This document shows, piece after piece, positions 36,124 through 45,078 of a stretch of 64,000 nucleotides of DNA. The translations under genes and the position numbers were made by a program. The stretch is from Caulobacter sp. (GTDB taxonomy: Bacteria; Pseudomonadota; Alphaproteobacteria; Caulobacterales; Caulobacteraceae). A model generated the notes under the pieces. The model made no database searches and was not told the origin of the DNA. It saw only the letters and a program-made list of their open reading frames with translations. The stretch's first letter is position 1, and every line of letters starts with the position of its first letter. The DNA lies in contig NZ_JAGIBH010000006.1 of assembly GCF_017744445.1 (NCBI RefSeq), positions 62,001-126,000 on the forward strand, given 5' to 3'.

Positions 36124-36480
36124 TTAGGCCAGGGCAGCGCGGACCTTGTCAGCGATAGCCTTGAACGCAGCCGGGTCGTTGCCCGCGATGTCGGCGAGGA
36201 CCTTACGGTCGATCACCACACCCGCCACGTCCAGGCCGTGGATAAACTGCGAATAGGTGAAGCCTTCGATGCGCGCACCAGCGTTGATGCGTTGGATCCA
36301 CAGCGAACGGAAGGCGCGCTTGCGCACCTTGCGGTCGCGGTAGGCGTACTGGCCGGCCTTGTCGACCGCGGCCTTCGCCGTGCGGATGGTGTTCTTGCGG
36401 CGCCCGTAGAAGCCCTTGGCTTGCTCGAGAACCTTCTTGTGCTTGGCGTGAGCGACCACACCACGTTTAACGCGAGCCAT
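36124..36480 (-). CDS. rplT: 50S ribosomal protein L20
   Basis: 118 residues, normal length. It has a basic N-terminal half ([25 protein letters not shown]) that binds 23S rRNA early in assembly, and a globular C-terminal half ([12 protein letters not shown]). It follows rpmI by 15 bp in one transcript. In enterobacteria L20 represses its own operon; whether that holds here is unknown. Confidence 0.98.
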   Translation of the reverse strand: MARVKRGVVAHAKHKKVLEQAKGFYGRRKNTIRTAKAAVDKAGQYAYRDRKVRKRAFRSLWIQRINAGARIEGFTYSQFIHGLDVAGVVIDRKVLADIAGNDPAAFKAIADKVRAALA

Positions 36481-36495
36481 GTGTCAGCGCTCCTC

Positions 36496-36696
36496 TTACA
36501 GGCCGTAGGGCAGGTACGTACGGATGATCTTGGCGTCAGCCTCGCTCATCACCTTGGTGCCGCGGTTTTGGCGGATGTACTTACCGTTGTGGCCGATAAG
36601 GCGGTGGCGCTTGCCAGCGACGCCGGCCTTCAGCTTGCCCGTAGCGGTCAGTTTGAAGCGCTTTTTAGCGCCCGACTTGGTCTTCAACTTCGGCAT
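36496..36696 (-). CDS. rpmI: 50S ribosomal protein L35
   Basis: 66 residues from ATG 36696, beginning [15 protein letters not shown] and containing KRHRLIGHN, the L35 signature. It is the first gene of the rpmI-rplT operon. infC, usually just upstream, lies about 3.4 kb away here. Confidence 0.98.
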   Translation of the reverse strand: MPKLKTKSGAKKRFKLTATGKLKAGVAGKRHRLIGHNGKYIRQNRGTKVMSEADAKIIRTYLPYGL

Positions 36697-36819
36697 TTCG
36701 CGTCGGAGCTTTCGCCCCGTCCTCTGGGATAGCAAGACGAACCGCCATGGCATGCCTAGTGGCCAGGCGGTTCCGGAAAGGCGGCGTTGCTACAGGAAAG
36801 ACTCGGTCCTGGCAAGCAC

Positions 36820-38010
36820 TTACGCCGCGGCCTTGGTGCGCTGGACGATCACCAGGGCGAAGCCGATGGCCGGAACCATCAGCGCCGCGCCGAACCAGTA
36901 GGGGCCGCCGATGTGCAGGCCAAACAGCGGGCCGGCCAGCAGCGGGCCGCCGATGCGGGCCAGCGAGCCGGCGGCCATGTTCAGGCCCAGCATCTGGCCC
37001 TGGCGGTCCGGCGGGCTGGCGCGGGAGATCAGGGCGGCCACGCACGGGAAGACCAGCGACTGGCCAAAAGCGGTGCACCCCACCAGCACCACGGCCAGGG
37101 TGGGAATCGCGATGAAGGGCGTGGTCAGCAGCGTCAGCGCGATGATCGACAGGCCGGTGGTCAGCACCCGTCCCTCGCCGAAACGGCGCGCCAGGCGGCC
37201 GGTCAGCAGGCCCTGGCCCAGTGAGGCGATGACGCCGATGATGGCGAAACACGCGGCCACCTGGCTGGGACCCCAGTGGAACCGCACGTCGGCATAGAGG
37301 CCAAACACCGCCTCCATCCCCGCGAAGGCCCCGGTCGAGATCAGGGTGACCAGCAGCACGCGCGACAGGATAGGGTGAGCGGCCGCGGCGGCCAGGGCCT
37401 CGCGGCGGTTGGGCTGGACGGCGCCGGGCGCGGACGGCGCGCGGCTCTCGGCCACGAACAGCACCACGCCCAGGGCGGCGGTCCCGGCCATGGCGGCGGC
37501 CAGGAACAGCGGCAACTGGTAGCCCAGGTGGCCCGCGCCGGGATGGATGACCATCACCAGGGCCGGGCCGATCACGAAGCCGGCCCCGAACGCCGCGCCC
37601 AGCAGGCCCATGCGGCCGGCGCGCTTCTCGGGCGGCGTGACGTCGGCCATGTAGCCCTGGATCGTCGAGATGTTGCCGCTGCCAAAGCCCCCGACCAGGC
37701 GCACGGCCATGGCGATCCAGATGTTTGGGGCGAAGGCCAGGGCGATGTAGGCCAGGGTGTTGGCGATGATGGTGACGATCAGCACCGGCCGTCGGCCGAT
37801 GCGGTCGGACAGCCGCCCCCAGAATGGCTCGCCGAAGAACTGGCCCAGGCTGTAGGCGGCGAACATGGTCGTCACCTGCCACGGGGCGGCGTTCATCGAC
37901 TTGGCGTAGAAGGGCAGCAGCGGAATGACCACGCCAAAGCCCACCAGGTTGATGAAGACCACCAGGAGCAGGACGACCAGGGCGCGGGCGCTGTGAGACT
38001 GTTCTGACAT
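36820..38010 (-). CDS. MFS efflux transporter, TetA-like
   Basis: A 396-residue, twelve-helix inner-membrane transporter of the drug:H+ antiporter-1 (TCR/Tet) branch. The start region GFGVVIPLLPFYA, the loop 2-3 motif GRLSDRIGRRPVL (about 64-76) and the helix 5 motif GAAFGAGFVIGPAL match that group. The substrate is not predictable. It sits between rpmI and an S9 peptidase on the same strand. No regulator of the TetR type is adjacent. Confidence 0.85.
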   Translation of the reverse strand: MSEQSHSARALVVLLLVVFINLVGFGVVIPLLPFYAKSMNAAPWQVTTMFAAYSLGQFFGEPFWGRLSDRIGRRPVLIVTIIANTLAYIALAFAPNIWIAMAVRLVGGFGSGNISTIQGYMADVTPPEKRAGRMGLLGAAFGAGFVIGPALVMVIHPGAGHLGYQLPLFLAAAMAGTAALGVVLFVAESRAPSAPGAVQPNRREALAAAAAHPILSRVLLVTLISTGAFAGMEAVFGLYADVRFHWGPSQVAACFAIIGVIASLGQGLLTGRLARRFGEGRVLTTGLSIIALTLLTTPFIAIPTLAVVLVGCTAFGQSLVFPCVAALISRASPPDRQGQMLGLNMAAGSLARIGGPLLAGPLFGLHIGGPYWFGAALMVPAIGFALVIVQRTKAAA

Positions 38011-38045
38011 CAGGACGCGCGGTTTACGCCTGAACCTTGGGCTTG

Positions 38046-39989
38046 TCAGTCCGGCGGGTTGTGCTTTTCGACGAACGCGACGGTTTCGCTCAGCATCTTC
38101 AGGCGGGTGGAGCCGCGCGACAGCCAGTGGTCCTCGCCGTCCAGGGTGATGAAGTTGACGGGCTTGCCAGCCTTTCTTAGGGCGTCGGCCATGGCCTGGC
38201 TCTGGTCGTAGCGGACGACGGTGTCGTCCTTGCCATGGATCAGCAGGATCGGCGCCTCGACCCTGTCGGCCAGCTTGGCTGGTGAGACGGTGGCCAGGTC
38301 CGGGTCCTTGATGCCGTCCGCGCCCATGAACCGCAGCCAGTAGCGCTGGGACGAGCCGGTCTCGCCGTTATTGGCTTCGCGCACGGACAGCAGCATCTTC
38401 TTCAGGTCGGACGGACCGGCCACCGAGACGGCGCAGCGATAGACGCCGCGATCCAGGGTCGCGCCGGCCAGGGCCGCGTAGCCGCCATAGCTGGCGCCGA
38501 CGATGCAGACGCGCTTGGGATCGATGATGCCTTGCTTGGCCAGGTCGCGGACGCCGTCCGACAAGTCGGTCTGCATCTTCTTGCCCCACTCGCCGAACCC
38601 CGCCTTGACGAAGTCCCAGCCAAAGCCTTCAGAGCCTCGGAAGTTGGGCTGCAGCACCGCATAGCCGCGCGAGGCCATCGCCTGGCTCCACCAGTCGAAG
38701 CCGGGTTCATCGCGGCCCTCGGGACCGCCATGCGGCAGGACGATCAGCGGCAGGTTCTTGGGATCGCGGCCCTTGGGCAGGGTCAGGTAGCCGGTGATCT
38801 CCAGCCCGTCGGCCGCCTTGTACTTGATCGAGCGGACTGGCGAGATCGCGTCCGGGGTGACGCCCTGATAGACGTCGCCCAGCCATGAGGCCTGCTTGCT
38901 GGTCAGATCGACCAGGGCGTAGGCCTGACCGCTCTCTGCAGAATCGACCAGCACGACCACCCGCTTGCGGTCGTTGGACCACGAGGCCAGGTGCACCCGG
39001 TCGCCCTTGAACGCCTTGACCACCGCGTTCCACGCCTTCTGACTGGCCTCGTCGAAGAAGGTGTAGGTCAGGTCGTCGCCCTTCAGCGTCACGCCGCCCA
39101 GCAGGGCCAGGGTGGCCGGGTCATGGATCAGGCCGCTGAGATCCAGGTCGTTGGGCAGGTCTGTGTGCTTGTCGCCGGTATATTCACGCAGGAACGACTT
39201 GTTCTTATCGTCGGTGCGCCAGACCAGCACCGACTTGCCGTCACGGCCGAAGCCCGCCATCCCGTACGAGCCCATCGGCGCGTCGGCTTCATCGACCGTC
39301 TTCCAGCCGCCTTGCAGCTTCATCCGCAGCGACCACTGGCCTCGCTTGGTGTCGTAGAGGGTGGTGGCGACCGGATCGCCCTTGACGTCGACCAGCCAGC
39401 CGTCGGTATCGAGGCGGACCCCGTAGTCCATCATCCGGGTCGTGTTGCTGCGCAGGTTAACGCGGTACAGCATGTCCACGCCCTGGTTGGAGAGGAAGTG
39501 GATGCCTTCCAGGAAGACGACCGGCTCGTTGTTGATCGTGCGCACCATCGGCGCGCCGATGATGACGTTCATGGCTGACTCCTGGTTGCGCAGCAGGAGC
39601 GTCTGTTTCTTGGTCTTCCAGTTGAAGGTCGAGGCCATGTAGTACTCGCGCGCCGGACCCGACAGGCCGATGACGTCGGAGGTCTGGGACGTGATCAGCA
39701 ACAGGTGGTCATCCCCGGCCCATGTGACGCCGCGCAGCTTGGTCGGGCCCGCATTGATGCCGCCCAGCACACCGCCGCCGACCTGACGGATCATCAGGAA
39801 GCGCTGCTCGCCGGTCGTCACGATCAGCGCCAGCTTGGAGCCGTCGGGCGAGATCTCGACCTCTTCGATGTTCGGCAGCTGGCCGTAGATGGCCAGGTTC
39901 GGCTTGGCCGCGGGCGCGTCGGCGGCATGGGCCGACGCGGATAGCAGGGCGCAGCAGGCCGCGCCGGCGGCCAGAATGGTCTTCAACAC
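38046..39989 (-). CDS. Exported S9 family prolyl oligopeptidase-like peptidase
   Basis: 647 residues from GTG 39989, chosen because a signal peptide follows (VLKTILAAGAACCALLSASAHA). Residues about 30-390 are a beta-propeller-like region. The alpha/beta-hydrolase catalytic domain follows with Ser in GASYGGYAAL (GxSxGG), Asp in GKDDTVVRYDQ and His in GEDHWLS. It probably cleaves short peptides in the periplasm. It lies 35 bp from the MFS gene, on the same strand, and downstream of infC but behind a terminator. Confidence 0.85.
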   Translation of the reverse strand: MLKTILAAGAACCALLSASAHAADAPAAKPNLAIYGQLPNIEEVEISPDGSKLALIVTTGEQRFLMIRQVGGGVLGGINAGPTKLRGVTWAGDDHLLLITSQTSDVIGLSGPAREYYMASTFNWKTKKQTLLLRNQESAMNVIIGAPMVRTINNEPVVFLEGIHFLSNQGVDMLYRVNLRSNTTRMMDYGVRLDTDGWLVDVKGDPVATTLYDTKRGQWSLRMKLQGGWKTVDEADAPMGSYGMAGFGRDGKSVLVWRTDDKNKSFLREYTGDKHTDLPNDLDLSGLIHDPATLALLGGVTLKGDDLTYTFFDEASQKAWNAVVKAFKGDRVHLASWSNDRKRVVVLVDSAESGQAYALVDLTSKQASWLGDVYQGVTPDAISPVRSIKYKAADGLEITGYLTLPKGRDPKNLPLIVLPHGGPEGRDEPGFDWWSQAMASRGYAVLQPNFRGSEGFGWDFVKAGFGEWGKKMQTDLSDGVRDLAKQGIIDPKRVCIVGASYGGYAALAGATLDRGVYRCAVSVAGPSDLKKMLLSVREANNGETGSSQRYWLRFMGADGIKDPDLATVSPAKLADRVEAPILLIHGKDDTVVRYDQSQAMADALRKAGKPVNFITLDGEDHWLSRGSTRLKMLSETVAFVEKHNPPD

Positions 39990-40079
39990 GTCGCAATTCC
40001 CCCAACCTGGCCAAACTCTACCAGAGGGTGCGAGCCTGTCGAGACTCCCGAATGGGAAGGGGGGCAGGGCGCAAAACAA

Positions 40080-40106
40080 AACGCCCCGGCGCGGGGCCGG
40101 GGCGTT
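40080..40106 (-). terminator. Terminator after infC
   Basis: Stem AACGCCCCGGC / GCCGGGGCGTT with a four-base loop. On the minus strand TTTTGTTTT follows. It separates infC from the S9 peptidase gene. Confidence 0.85.
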
Positions 40107-40130
40107 TCGGTGTCTACCCAATGATCGATC

Positions 40131-40652
40131 TTAGCGCGGAGCCAGGATCATGATCATCTGCCGGCCTTCCATGCGCGGCTCGTATTCGACCTTGGCGACC
40201 TCGTCGAAGTCGGCCTTGACCTTGAGCAGCAGCTTCATGCCCAGCTCCGGGTGCGCCATTTCACGACCGCGGAAGCGCAGGGTCACCTTGACCTTGTCGC
40301 CTTCCTCGAAGAAGCGAGTCATGGCTTTCGCCTTCACTTCATAGTCGTGGATGTCGATGTTCGGACGGAGCTTGATTTCCTTGAGCTCGACGACCTTCTG
40401 CCGCTTGCGCGCCTCGTTCTTCTTCTTCTGCTCCTGGAACTTGAACTTGCCGTAGTCCAGGATCTTGCAGACCGGCGGATTGGCGTTCGGAACGATTTCC
40501 ACCAGGTCCAGGCCAGCTTCCTCGGCCGCTTCCATGGCGGACGCGGTCGGCATCTCGCCTTGCTTTTCGCCGTGTTGGTCGATCAGCAGGACGCGCGGGA
40601 CGCGGATGTCTTCGTTGATACGCGGTCCGTCTTTAACGGGCGGCGTTTGCAT
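40131..40652 (-). CDS. infC: Translation initiation factor IF-3
   Basis: 173 residues: N-terminal domain with [15 protein letters not shown], a lysine-rich linker ([13 protein letters not shown], about 75-90), and C-terminal domain with [14 protein letters not shown] and [13 protein letters not shown]. It binds the 30S subunit and checks the start codon. The start is a plain ATG rather than the rare AUU/AUC used in E. coli, and no clear ribosome-binding site precedes it. It is not adjacent to rpmI-rplT. Confidence 0.97.
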   Translation of the reverse strand: MQTPPVKDGPRINEDIRVPRVLLIDQHGEKQGEMPTASAMEAAEEAGLDLVEIVPNANPPVCKILDYGKFKFQEQKKKNEARKRQKVVELKEIKLRPNIDIHDYEVKAKAMTRFFEEGDKVKVTLRFRGREMAHPELGMKLLLKVKADFDEVAKVEYEPRMEGRQMIMILAPR

Positions 40653-40891
40653 AGGACGGCGAATAGGGACGGCTCCGAGGCAGTTAATGAGGGTATAGTT
40701 GAACGTGTACGCGCCGCGCTGGGCGCGCCGCGAGAAAGTGATATATGACGCGCCCGCTGCCGCGTATCAAGCGACGGCGGACAAAGAGAGGCCGCGCAGG
40801 TCCAGTTTTTTCTGGTCTAGCGGCCAATAGGGCGGAAACGGCGGGACGGGGACGAGTTTTCCCTGATTTGAGACGCCTGTTTCCGACCTGC

Positions 40892-41491
40892 ATGACCCAG
40901 CATCGCCACACTGCCCTGGAGGACGTCCACGCCCTCCTGATCGGCTCCAGTTTCATCGCCGTCGGACTCACCCTGCTGAAGGCCGCCGGCCTCGTCACCG
41001 GCGGGGTGGCCGGGGTGGCGCTGATCATCTCGTATCTGACCAATTGGCAGGTGGGCACGGTGTTCTTCCTGCTGAACCTGCCGTTTTATGTGCTGGCCCA
41101 GCGGACCCTGGGCTGGGCGTTCACCTTCAAGACCCTGGCGACCAACCTGCTGCTGGCGGGCCTGGCCTTCGGCATGCCGTACTGGCTGAAGGTCGAACGG
41201 GTGGACCCGATCTTCTCGGCCGTGTTCGGCGGCACGATCATCGGCATGGGCATCCTGGCCCTGGCGCGGCACCGCTCCAGCGTGGGCGGTACGGGGGTGC
41301 TGGCCCTGTGGCTTCAGGAGCGGCGCGGCATCAGCGCCGGCAAGGTGCAGATGACGGCCGACTGCCTGGTCATCGCCGCAGCCTTCTTCACGATCAACTT
41401 CGACAAGCTCTTGCTATCCATCGCCAGCGCCGTGGCGCTCAGCGCGGTGATCATCGCTAATCACAAGCCGGGCCGGTACGCGGGGTACTAG
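40892..41491 (+). CDS. YitT family (DUF161) membrane protein
   Basis: 199 residues from ATG 40892. About five hydrophobic helices, with the family motif GLTLLKAAGLVTGGVAGVALII near the start (about 25-46, the GG-rich first repeat) and a second similar turn GGTIIGMGILALARHRSSVGGTG (about 115-137). The duplicated inner-membrane domain resembles YitT/YpjC proteins. Function unknown. It lacks the soluble C-terminal domain of the longer Bacillus members. Confidence 0.8.
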   Translation: MTQHRHTALEDVHALLIGSSFIAVGLTLLKAAGLVTGGVAGVALIISYLTNWQVGTVFFLLNLPFYVLAQRTLGWAFTFKTLATNLLLAGLAFGMPYWLKVERVDPIFSAVFGGTIIGMGILALARHRSSVGGTGVLALWLQERRGISAGKVQMTADCLVIAAAFFTINFDKLLLSIASAVALSAVIIANHKPGRYAGY

Positions 41492-41504
41492 ACCCCGCCG
41501 GAGC

Positions 41505-41894
41505 TTATCCTTCCCTGTCATCCCGGCCGAAGCGCAGCGTAGAGCCGGGACCGCCAAACCCCGGAACGGCGGGTGGTTCGTGCCAAGGATATTCGGCCTC
41601 GCCTATGAGCGCCGGATAGAGGTCGCCCCACTCGGGATTGCGCGCCTCGACCAACGCGAATTTCCAGTCTCGCCGCCAGCGCTTGATCAGTTTCTCGCGA
41701 TGGATCGCGCTTTCCACATCGGTGTGCATTTCGAACCAGACTAGGCACGTGCAGCCGTGGCGATCAGTGAAACCCGGAAGCAGATGTTCGCGATGTTGCT
41801 GGGCGCGATATTGCAGGTTCGCCGTGACGCCAACGTATAGAACGCCGCGCCGAGTGTTCGTCATCAGGTAGACGGCGTAAGAATGCTCTCGCAT
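41505..41894 (-). CDS. GIY-YIG nuclease-like protein inside a palindromic element
   Basis: 129 residues with the GIY-YIG domain: YAVYLMTN (first motif), RGVLYVGVTANLQYR (second motif and Arg), then ESAIHREKLIKRW and EARNPEWGDL, typical of the short bacterial UPF0213/YhbQ-like group. The gene body lies between two 41-bp inverted arms. About 14 C-terminal residues (GGPGSTLRFGRDDR) are encoded by the left arm itself, and the stop is 8 bases beyond it. Possible roles: DNA cleavage linked to movement of the element, or a host protein hitched to a repeat. Activity untested. Confidence 0.8.
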   Translation of the reverse strand: MREHSYAVYLMTNTRRGVLYVGVTANLQYRAQQHREHLLPGFTDRHGCTCLVWFEMHTDVESAIHREKLIKRWRRDWKFALVEARNPEWGDLYPALIGEAEYPWHEPPAVPGFGGPGSTLRFGRDDREG

Positions 41895-41978
41895 CCCTGG
41901 AACATAGTGAGAACGCCGTTCCGGCGATAGTGCTTCCGGCGGTCCCGGGTCTTCGCTGCGCTTCGCCCGGGATGACAG
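41515..41978. mobile_element. 464-bp element with 41-bp inverted arms carrying a GIY-YIG gene
   Basis: Left arm 41515-41555 and right arm 41938-41978 are inverted copies with about four mismatches, both beginning CTGTCATCCCGG from the outside. The same arms occur with only a short loop at 49211-49310. Here the loop is replaced by the GIY-YIG gene. No transposase of a known family and no target-site duplication were recognised. Confidence 0.55.
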
Positions 41979-42005
41979 GTTTGGGTTGGCCGGCGACGCT
42001 GTGAT

Positions 42006-42977
42006 TTAGTGCGGCAGCAGCGCCATCGCCGCGCTGGCCACCGTGCTGACCGGCAGGGCCTGGAGGTCGGGCGAGCGGATTACCGCCACGTGGCCGCGCG
42101 GGCCGCACAGGTCGGGGTCCGAGGCGTCCGAGAACAGCACGATGGTCGGCGCGCCGGCGGCGGCCAACAAGTGCGTCGGGCCGGTGTCGTTGCCGACGGC
42201 CAGGGCGGCCTTGGCGCCCAGCACGGCCAGCTGGGCGAAGTCGGTGCGGCCGGTCAGGTCGCGGGCGCCGCCGACGGCCTTCTGGATGTGGCGGGCCATG
42301 GCGCTTTCCTGCGGACCGCCGATGATCACGATGTCCAGGCCGCGCGCCTTCAAGAGCGAGCCCAGCTGGGCATAGTACTCGACCGGCCAGCGCTTCTCGG
42401 GCCGGTGGGCCGAGCCGCCGGGCACGAACAGGACGTAGGGCTTGGGCGTGGCGGCCCCGGCGACGGGGCGCGGCTCCTTGTGCTTGCGCAGGATCCACGA
42501 CAGGTCCGGCGGCGGGGCGCTGCCCGGCTCGGTCGGGGCGTCGGGCCAGATGCCGGCCGCGCGCAGCTGGTCGGCCTGCCGCTCCAGCGTGTGCATGCGC
42601 AGCCGGGCCTTGCCCTTCTGCGGCAGCTGGGCGCCGACGGCGATGCCGTTCCATTGCGGCGGGAAGGGGCGCAGCAGCTGGAAGTACCAGTTGGTGCGAT
42701 TGTTGGTCTGCAGGTCGTAGATCCGGTCGTAGCGCGCCTTGCGGATACGGCCGATCATGGCCAGCGTCTCGCCGATGTCGCTAGGGCGTCCGTCGGTCTC
42801 GACGTGGTTGAAGTAAGGGCTGAGCTTGGCCAGGCCCTCGAACGGCGGCGTGGTCAGCAGGGTGATCTTAGCCTTGGGGTGGGCCTCGCGGATCTTCTTC
42901 ATCGCGGCGAGCGCCAGGACGAAGTCGCCCAGGGCGCCCAGCTTGATCACCAGGACCTTCTTGATCTCCTTGCTCAA
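42006..42977 (-). CDS. Glycosyltransferase family 9 (heptosyltransferase-like)
   Basis: 323 residues from TTG 42977, whose TTGA overlaps the stop of the upstream glycosyltransferase. GT9 features: N-terminal VLVIKLGALGDFVLALAAMKKI (about 7-28), VLFVPGGSAHRPEKRWP (about 174), and the donor site GNDTGPTHLLAAAGAPTIVLF (about 265). Relatives transfer heptose from ADP-heptose to the LPS inner core; the exact sugar is not known here. It is paired with a GT4 enzyme, which suggests LPS core assembly. Confidence 0.85.
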   Translation of the reverse strand: MSKEIKKVLVIKLGALGDFVLALAAMKKIREAHPKAKITLLTTPPFEGLAKLSPYFNHVETDGRPSDIGETLAMIGRIRKARYDRIYDLQTNNRTNWYFQLLRPFPPQWNGIAVGAQLPQKGKARLRMHTLERQADQLRAAGIWPDAPTEPGSAPPPDLSWILRKHKEPRPVAGAATPKPYVLFVPGGSAHRPEKRWPVEYYAQLGSLLKARGLDIVIIGGPQESAMARHIQKAVGGARDLTGRTDFAQLAVLGAKAALAVGNDTGPTHLLAAAGAPTIVLFSDASDPDLCGPRGHVAVIRSPDLQALPVSTVASAAMALLPH

Positions 42978-44146
42978 GCCGAACGCTCCAAACCCAATAC
43001 GCGTGCATAGACGTTGAGGGTCGCTTCGCACATAGCGTCCACCGAATACAACCGCCGCGCACGTGTTCTAGCGGCCAGGCCCATGGTCTGGCGACCGGCG
43101 GCTCCGATCTCGCAGGCGTGCAGCAGGGCCTCGGCCCAGGCCTGGGCGTCGCCCGGCGGCACCAGCCAGCCGGTCTCGGCGGGCGAAACCGTCTCGCGCG
43201 TGGCGCCGTGGTCCGAGGCCAGCACCGGGCGGCCCATCACCTGAGGCTCGACGGCGGTGCGGCCGAAGGCTTCCGGCTCCAGCGAGGGGGCGATGGCCAG
43301 GTCAGCCAGCAGATAGGCGGCCGGCATGTCGTCGCAGTGGCCGACCAGCTTGACCGCGTCCTCCAGGCCAGCGGCGGCGATGGCGGCTTCCAGCTCGGCG
43401 CGGTAGCCCTTGCGGCCCTGGTCGTCGCCGGCCAGCAGCAGCAGGATACGGTTCTCGCCGCGCTCCTTGAGGATCTTCATGGCCTCGACCATCAGGCCCT
43501 GGCCCTTCCAGCGGGTCAGGCGGCCGGCCAGCAGCACCTTCAGGCGGCGCTCGTCGGGGGCGATCCCCCAGGCCTTGCGCAGGGCGTCGATCCGCGTGGC
43601 CGGCACGACGCCCGGCTCGAAGCGCGAAAGGTCGACGCCGCGCGGGATGGCCACCACCTTCTCGGGGGCGATGCCGTGTTCCTTGATCACGTGCTGGCGG
43701 GTGTATTCGGAGTTGGCGATGACCAGATCGCCCTTGGTCATGACCGCGTTGTACCAGCGCTTGAGGTCGGACTTGGCGTTGTAGACCCCATGGTAGGTGG
43801 CCACGAACGGCACCTTGGTCGCATGCGCGGCCCACAGGGCGCTGAAGGCCGGTGCGCGCGAGCGGGCGTGGACCAGGCTGACCTTCTCGCGCTTGATCAG
43901 GTCGATCAGGCGGGCGGCGTTGCCCAGCATGATCAGCGGGTTTTTGGACTGGGCCGGCATCTGGGCCAGGCGACCGCCGTCGGCCTCCAGGCGCGCGGCC
44001 ATGCGCCCGCCCTTGGTCGCGACCAGGGCCTTGCCGCCTTGCGCCACCACCGCATGGGCGACATCAATCGTCGTCTGCTCCGCCCCGCCGGTTTCCAGCT
44101 CGGGCGTCACTTGCAGCAGGGTGAAGTCGGGGGGTAGGTCGGACAC
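42974..44146 (-). CDS. Glycosyltransferase family 4
   Basis: 390 residues from GTG 44146. GT-B fold: acceptor half with QVTPELETGGAEQTTID (about 13-29) and VHARSRAPAFSALWAA; donor half with LLAGRLTRWKGQGLMVEAM (about 205-223) and the E-x7-E motif in LEPEAFGRTAVEPQVMGRPVLAS (shown around 300). It resembles LPS core glycosyltransferases. It is coupled to the downstream GT9 gene and divergent from an alpha/beta hydrolase. Confidence 0.85.
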   Translation of the reverse strand: MSDLPPDFTLLQVTPELETGGAEQTTIDVAHAVVAQGGKALVATKGGRMAARLEADGGRLAQMPAQSKNPLIMLGNAARLIDLIKREKVSLVHARSRAPAFSALWAAHATKVPFVATYHGVYNAKSDLKRWYNAVMTKGDLVIANSEYTRQHVIKEHGIAPEKVVAIPRGVDLSRFEPGVVPATRIDALRKAWGIAPDERRLKVLLAGRLTRWKGQGLMVEAMKILKERGENRILLLLAGDDQGRKGYRAELEAAIAAAGLEDAVKLVGHCDDMPAAYLLADLAIAPSLEPEAFGRTAVEPQVMGRPVLASDHGATRETVSPAETGWLVPPGDAQAWAEALLHACEIGAAGRQTMGLAARTRARRLYSVDAMCEATLNVYARVLGLERSA

Positions 44147-44202
44147 ACGACTCTCGGCGAAAACGACGCGGTTTTAGTTAGCGAAAGGATCGAGGCGACG
44201 CC

Positions 44203-45075
44203 ATGACCGAATCCCGGGGCGCCCTTGCGCGTGAAGACGGCTCGAAACTCGCCTTTCGCCGCGTGGAGGGCGAAGGACCAACGGTCGTGTGGCTGGGTGG
44301 TTTCCATTCGGACATGACCGGGACCAAGGCCGAGGTGCTGGCCGAGCAGGCCAAGGCCACCGGCGGCAGCTACATCCGCTTCGACTATTTCGGCCACGGC
44401 GAGTCGGAGGGGCGGTTCCAGGACGGGACCATCAGCCGCTGGCGCGCCGACGCCCTGGCGGTGATCGACGAGCTGACCACGGGGCCGCTGGTGCTGGTCG
44501 GCTCGTCCATGGGCGGCTGGCTGTCGTGCCTGGCGGCGATCGCGCGGCCCGACCGGGTCAAGGCCATGGTGCTGATCGCCCCCGCGCCGGATTTCACCGA
44601 GAAGCTGATGGAGCCGGAACTCTCGGCCGAGGCCAAGGCGGCCATCGCGAACGACGGCTTCTGGATCCGGCCCTCGGAGTATGACGACGGCGGCTATGCC
44701 ATCACGCGTGAGCTGCTGGAGGACGGGGCGCGGTGGTCGATCCTGCCGGGACCCGTGCCGATCGACATCCCCGTGCGCGTGCTGCAGGGCGGCGCGGATC
44801 CGGACGTGCCGTGGACCCACGCGCTGGAGCTGGCCAACGCCCTGAAATCCGAGAACGTCGTCTTCAACCTGATCAAGGACGGCGACCATCGCCTGTCCCG
44901 TCCTCAGGACCTGGAGCGCCTGGTCGCGGCCGTCGTGGAGGCCAAGGGTCTGGCCGAGCCGGAGGAGGGCGACCTGGTCTCCCGCCGCCTGGCCCGTGCG
45001 GCAAGGCTGCGCAACGCGGCGGGGCTGGACGCGGTGGGGATCACGCCGAGGGCGCCGGCGATCGACGACGAGTAG
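44203..45075 (+). CDS. Alpha/beta hydrolase
   Basis: 290 residues with the alpha/beta-hydrolase core. Nucleophile Ser102 in VGSSMGGW; probable acid Asp in GGADPDVPW; His in KDGDHRLSRP (about 227). The oxyanion region is VWLGGFHSDMTG. It resembles the human ABHD10/BEM46-like short hydrolases common in alphaproteobacteria. The last 50 residues are a basic tail of unknown role. Substrate unknown. Its stop is 3 bp from the convergent methyltransferase. Confidence 0.8.
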   Translation: MTESRGALAREDGSKLAFRRVEGEGPTVVWLGGFHSDMTGTKAEVLAEQAKATGGSYIRFDYFGHGESEGRFQDGTISRWRADALAVIDELTTGPLVLVGSSMGGWLSCLAAIARPDRVKAMVLIAPAPDFTEKLMEPELSAEAKAAIANDGFWIRPSEYDDGGYAITRELLEDGARWSILPGPVPIDIPVRVLQGGADPDVPWTHALELANALKSENVVFNLIKDGDHRLSRPQDLERLVAAVVEAKGLAEPEEGDLVSRRLARAARLRNAAGLDAVGITPRAPAIDDE

Positions 45076-45078
45076 CGG

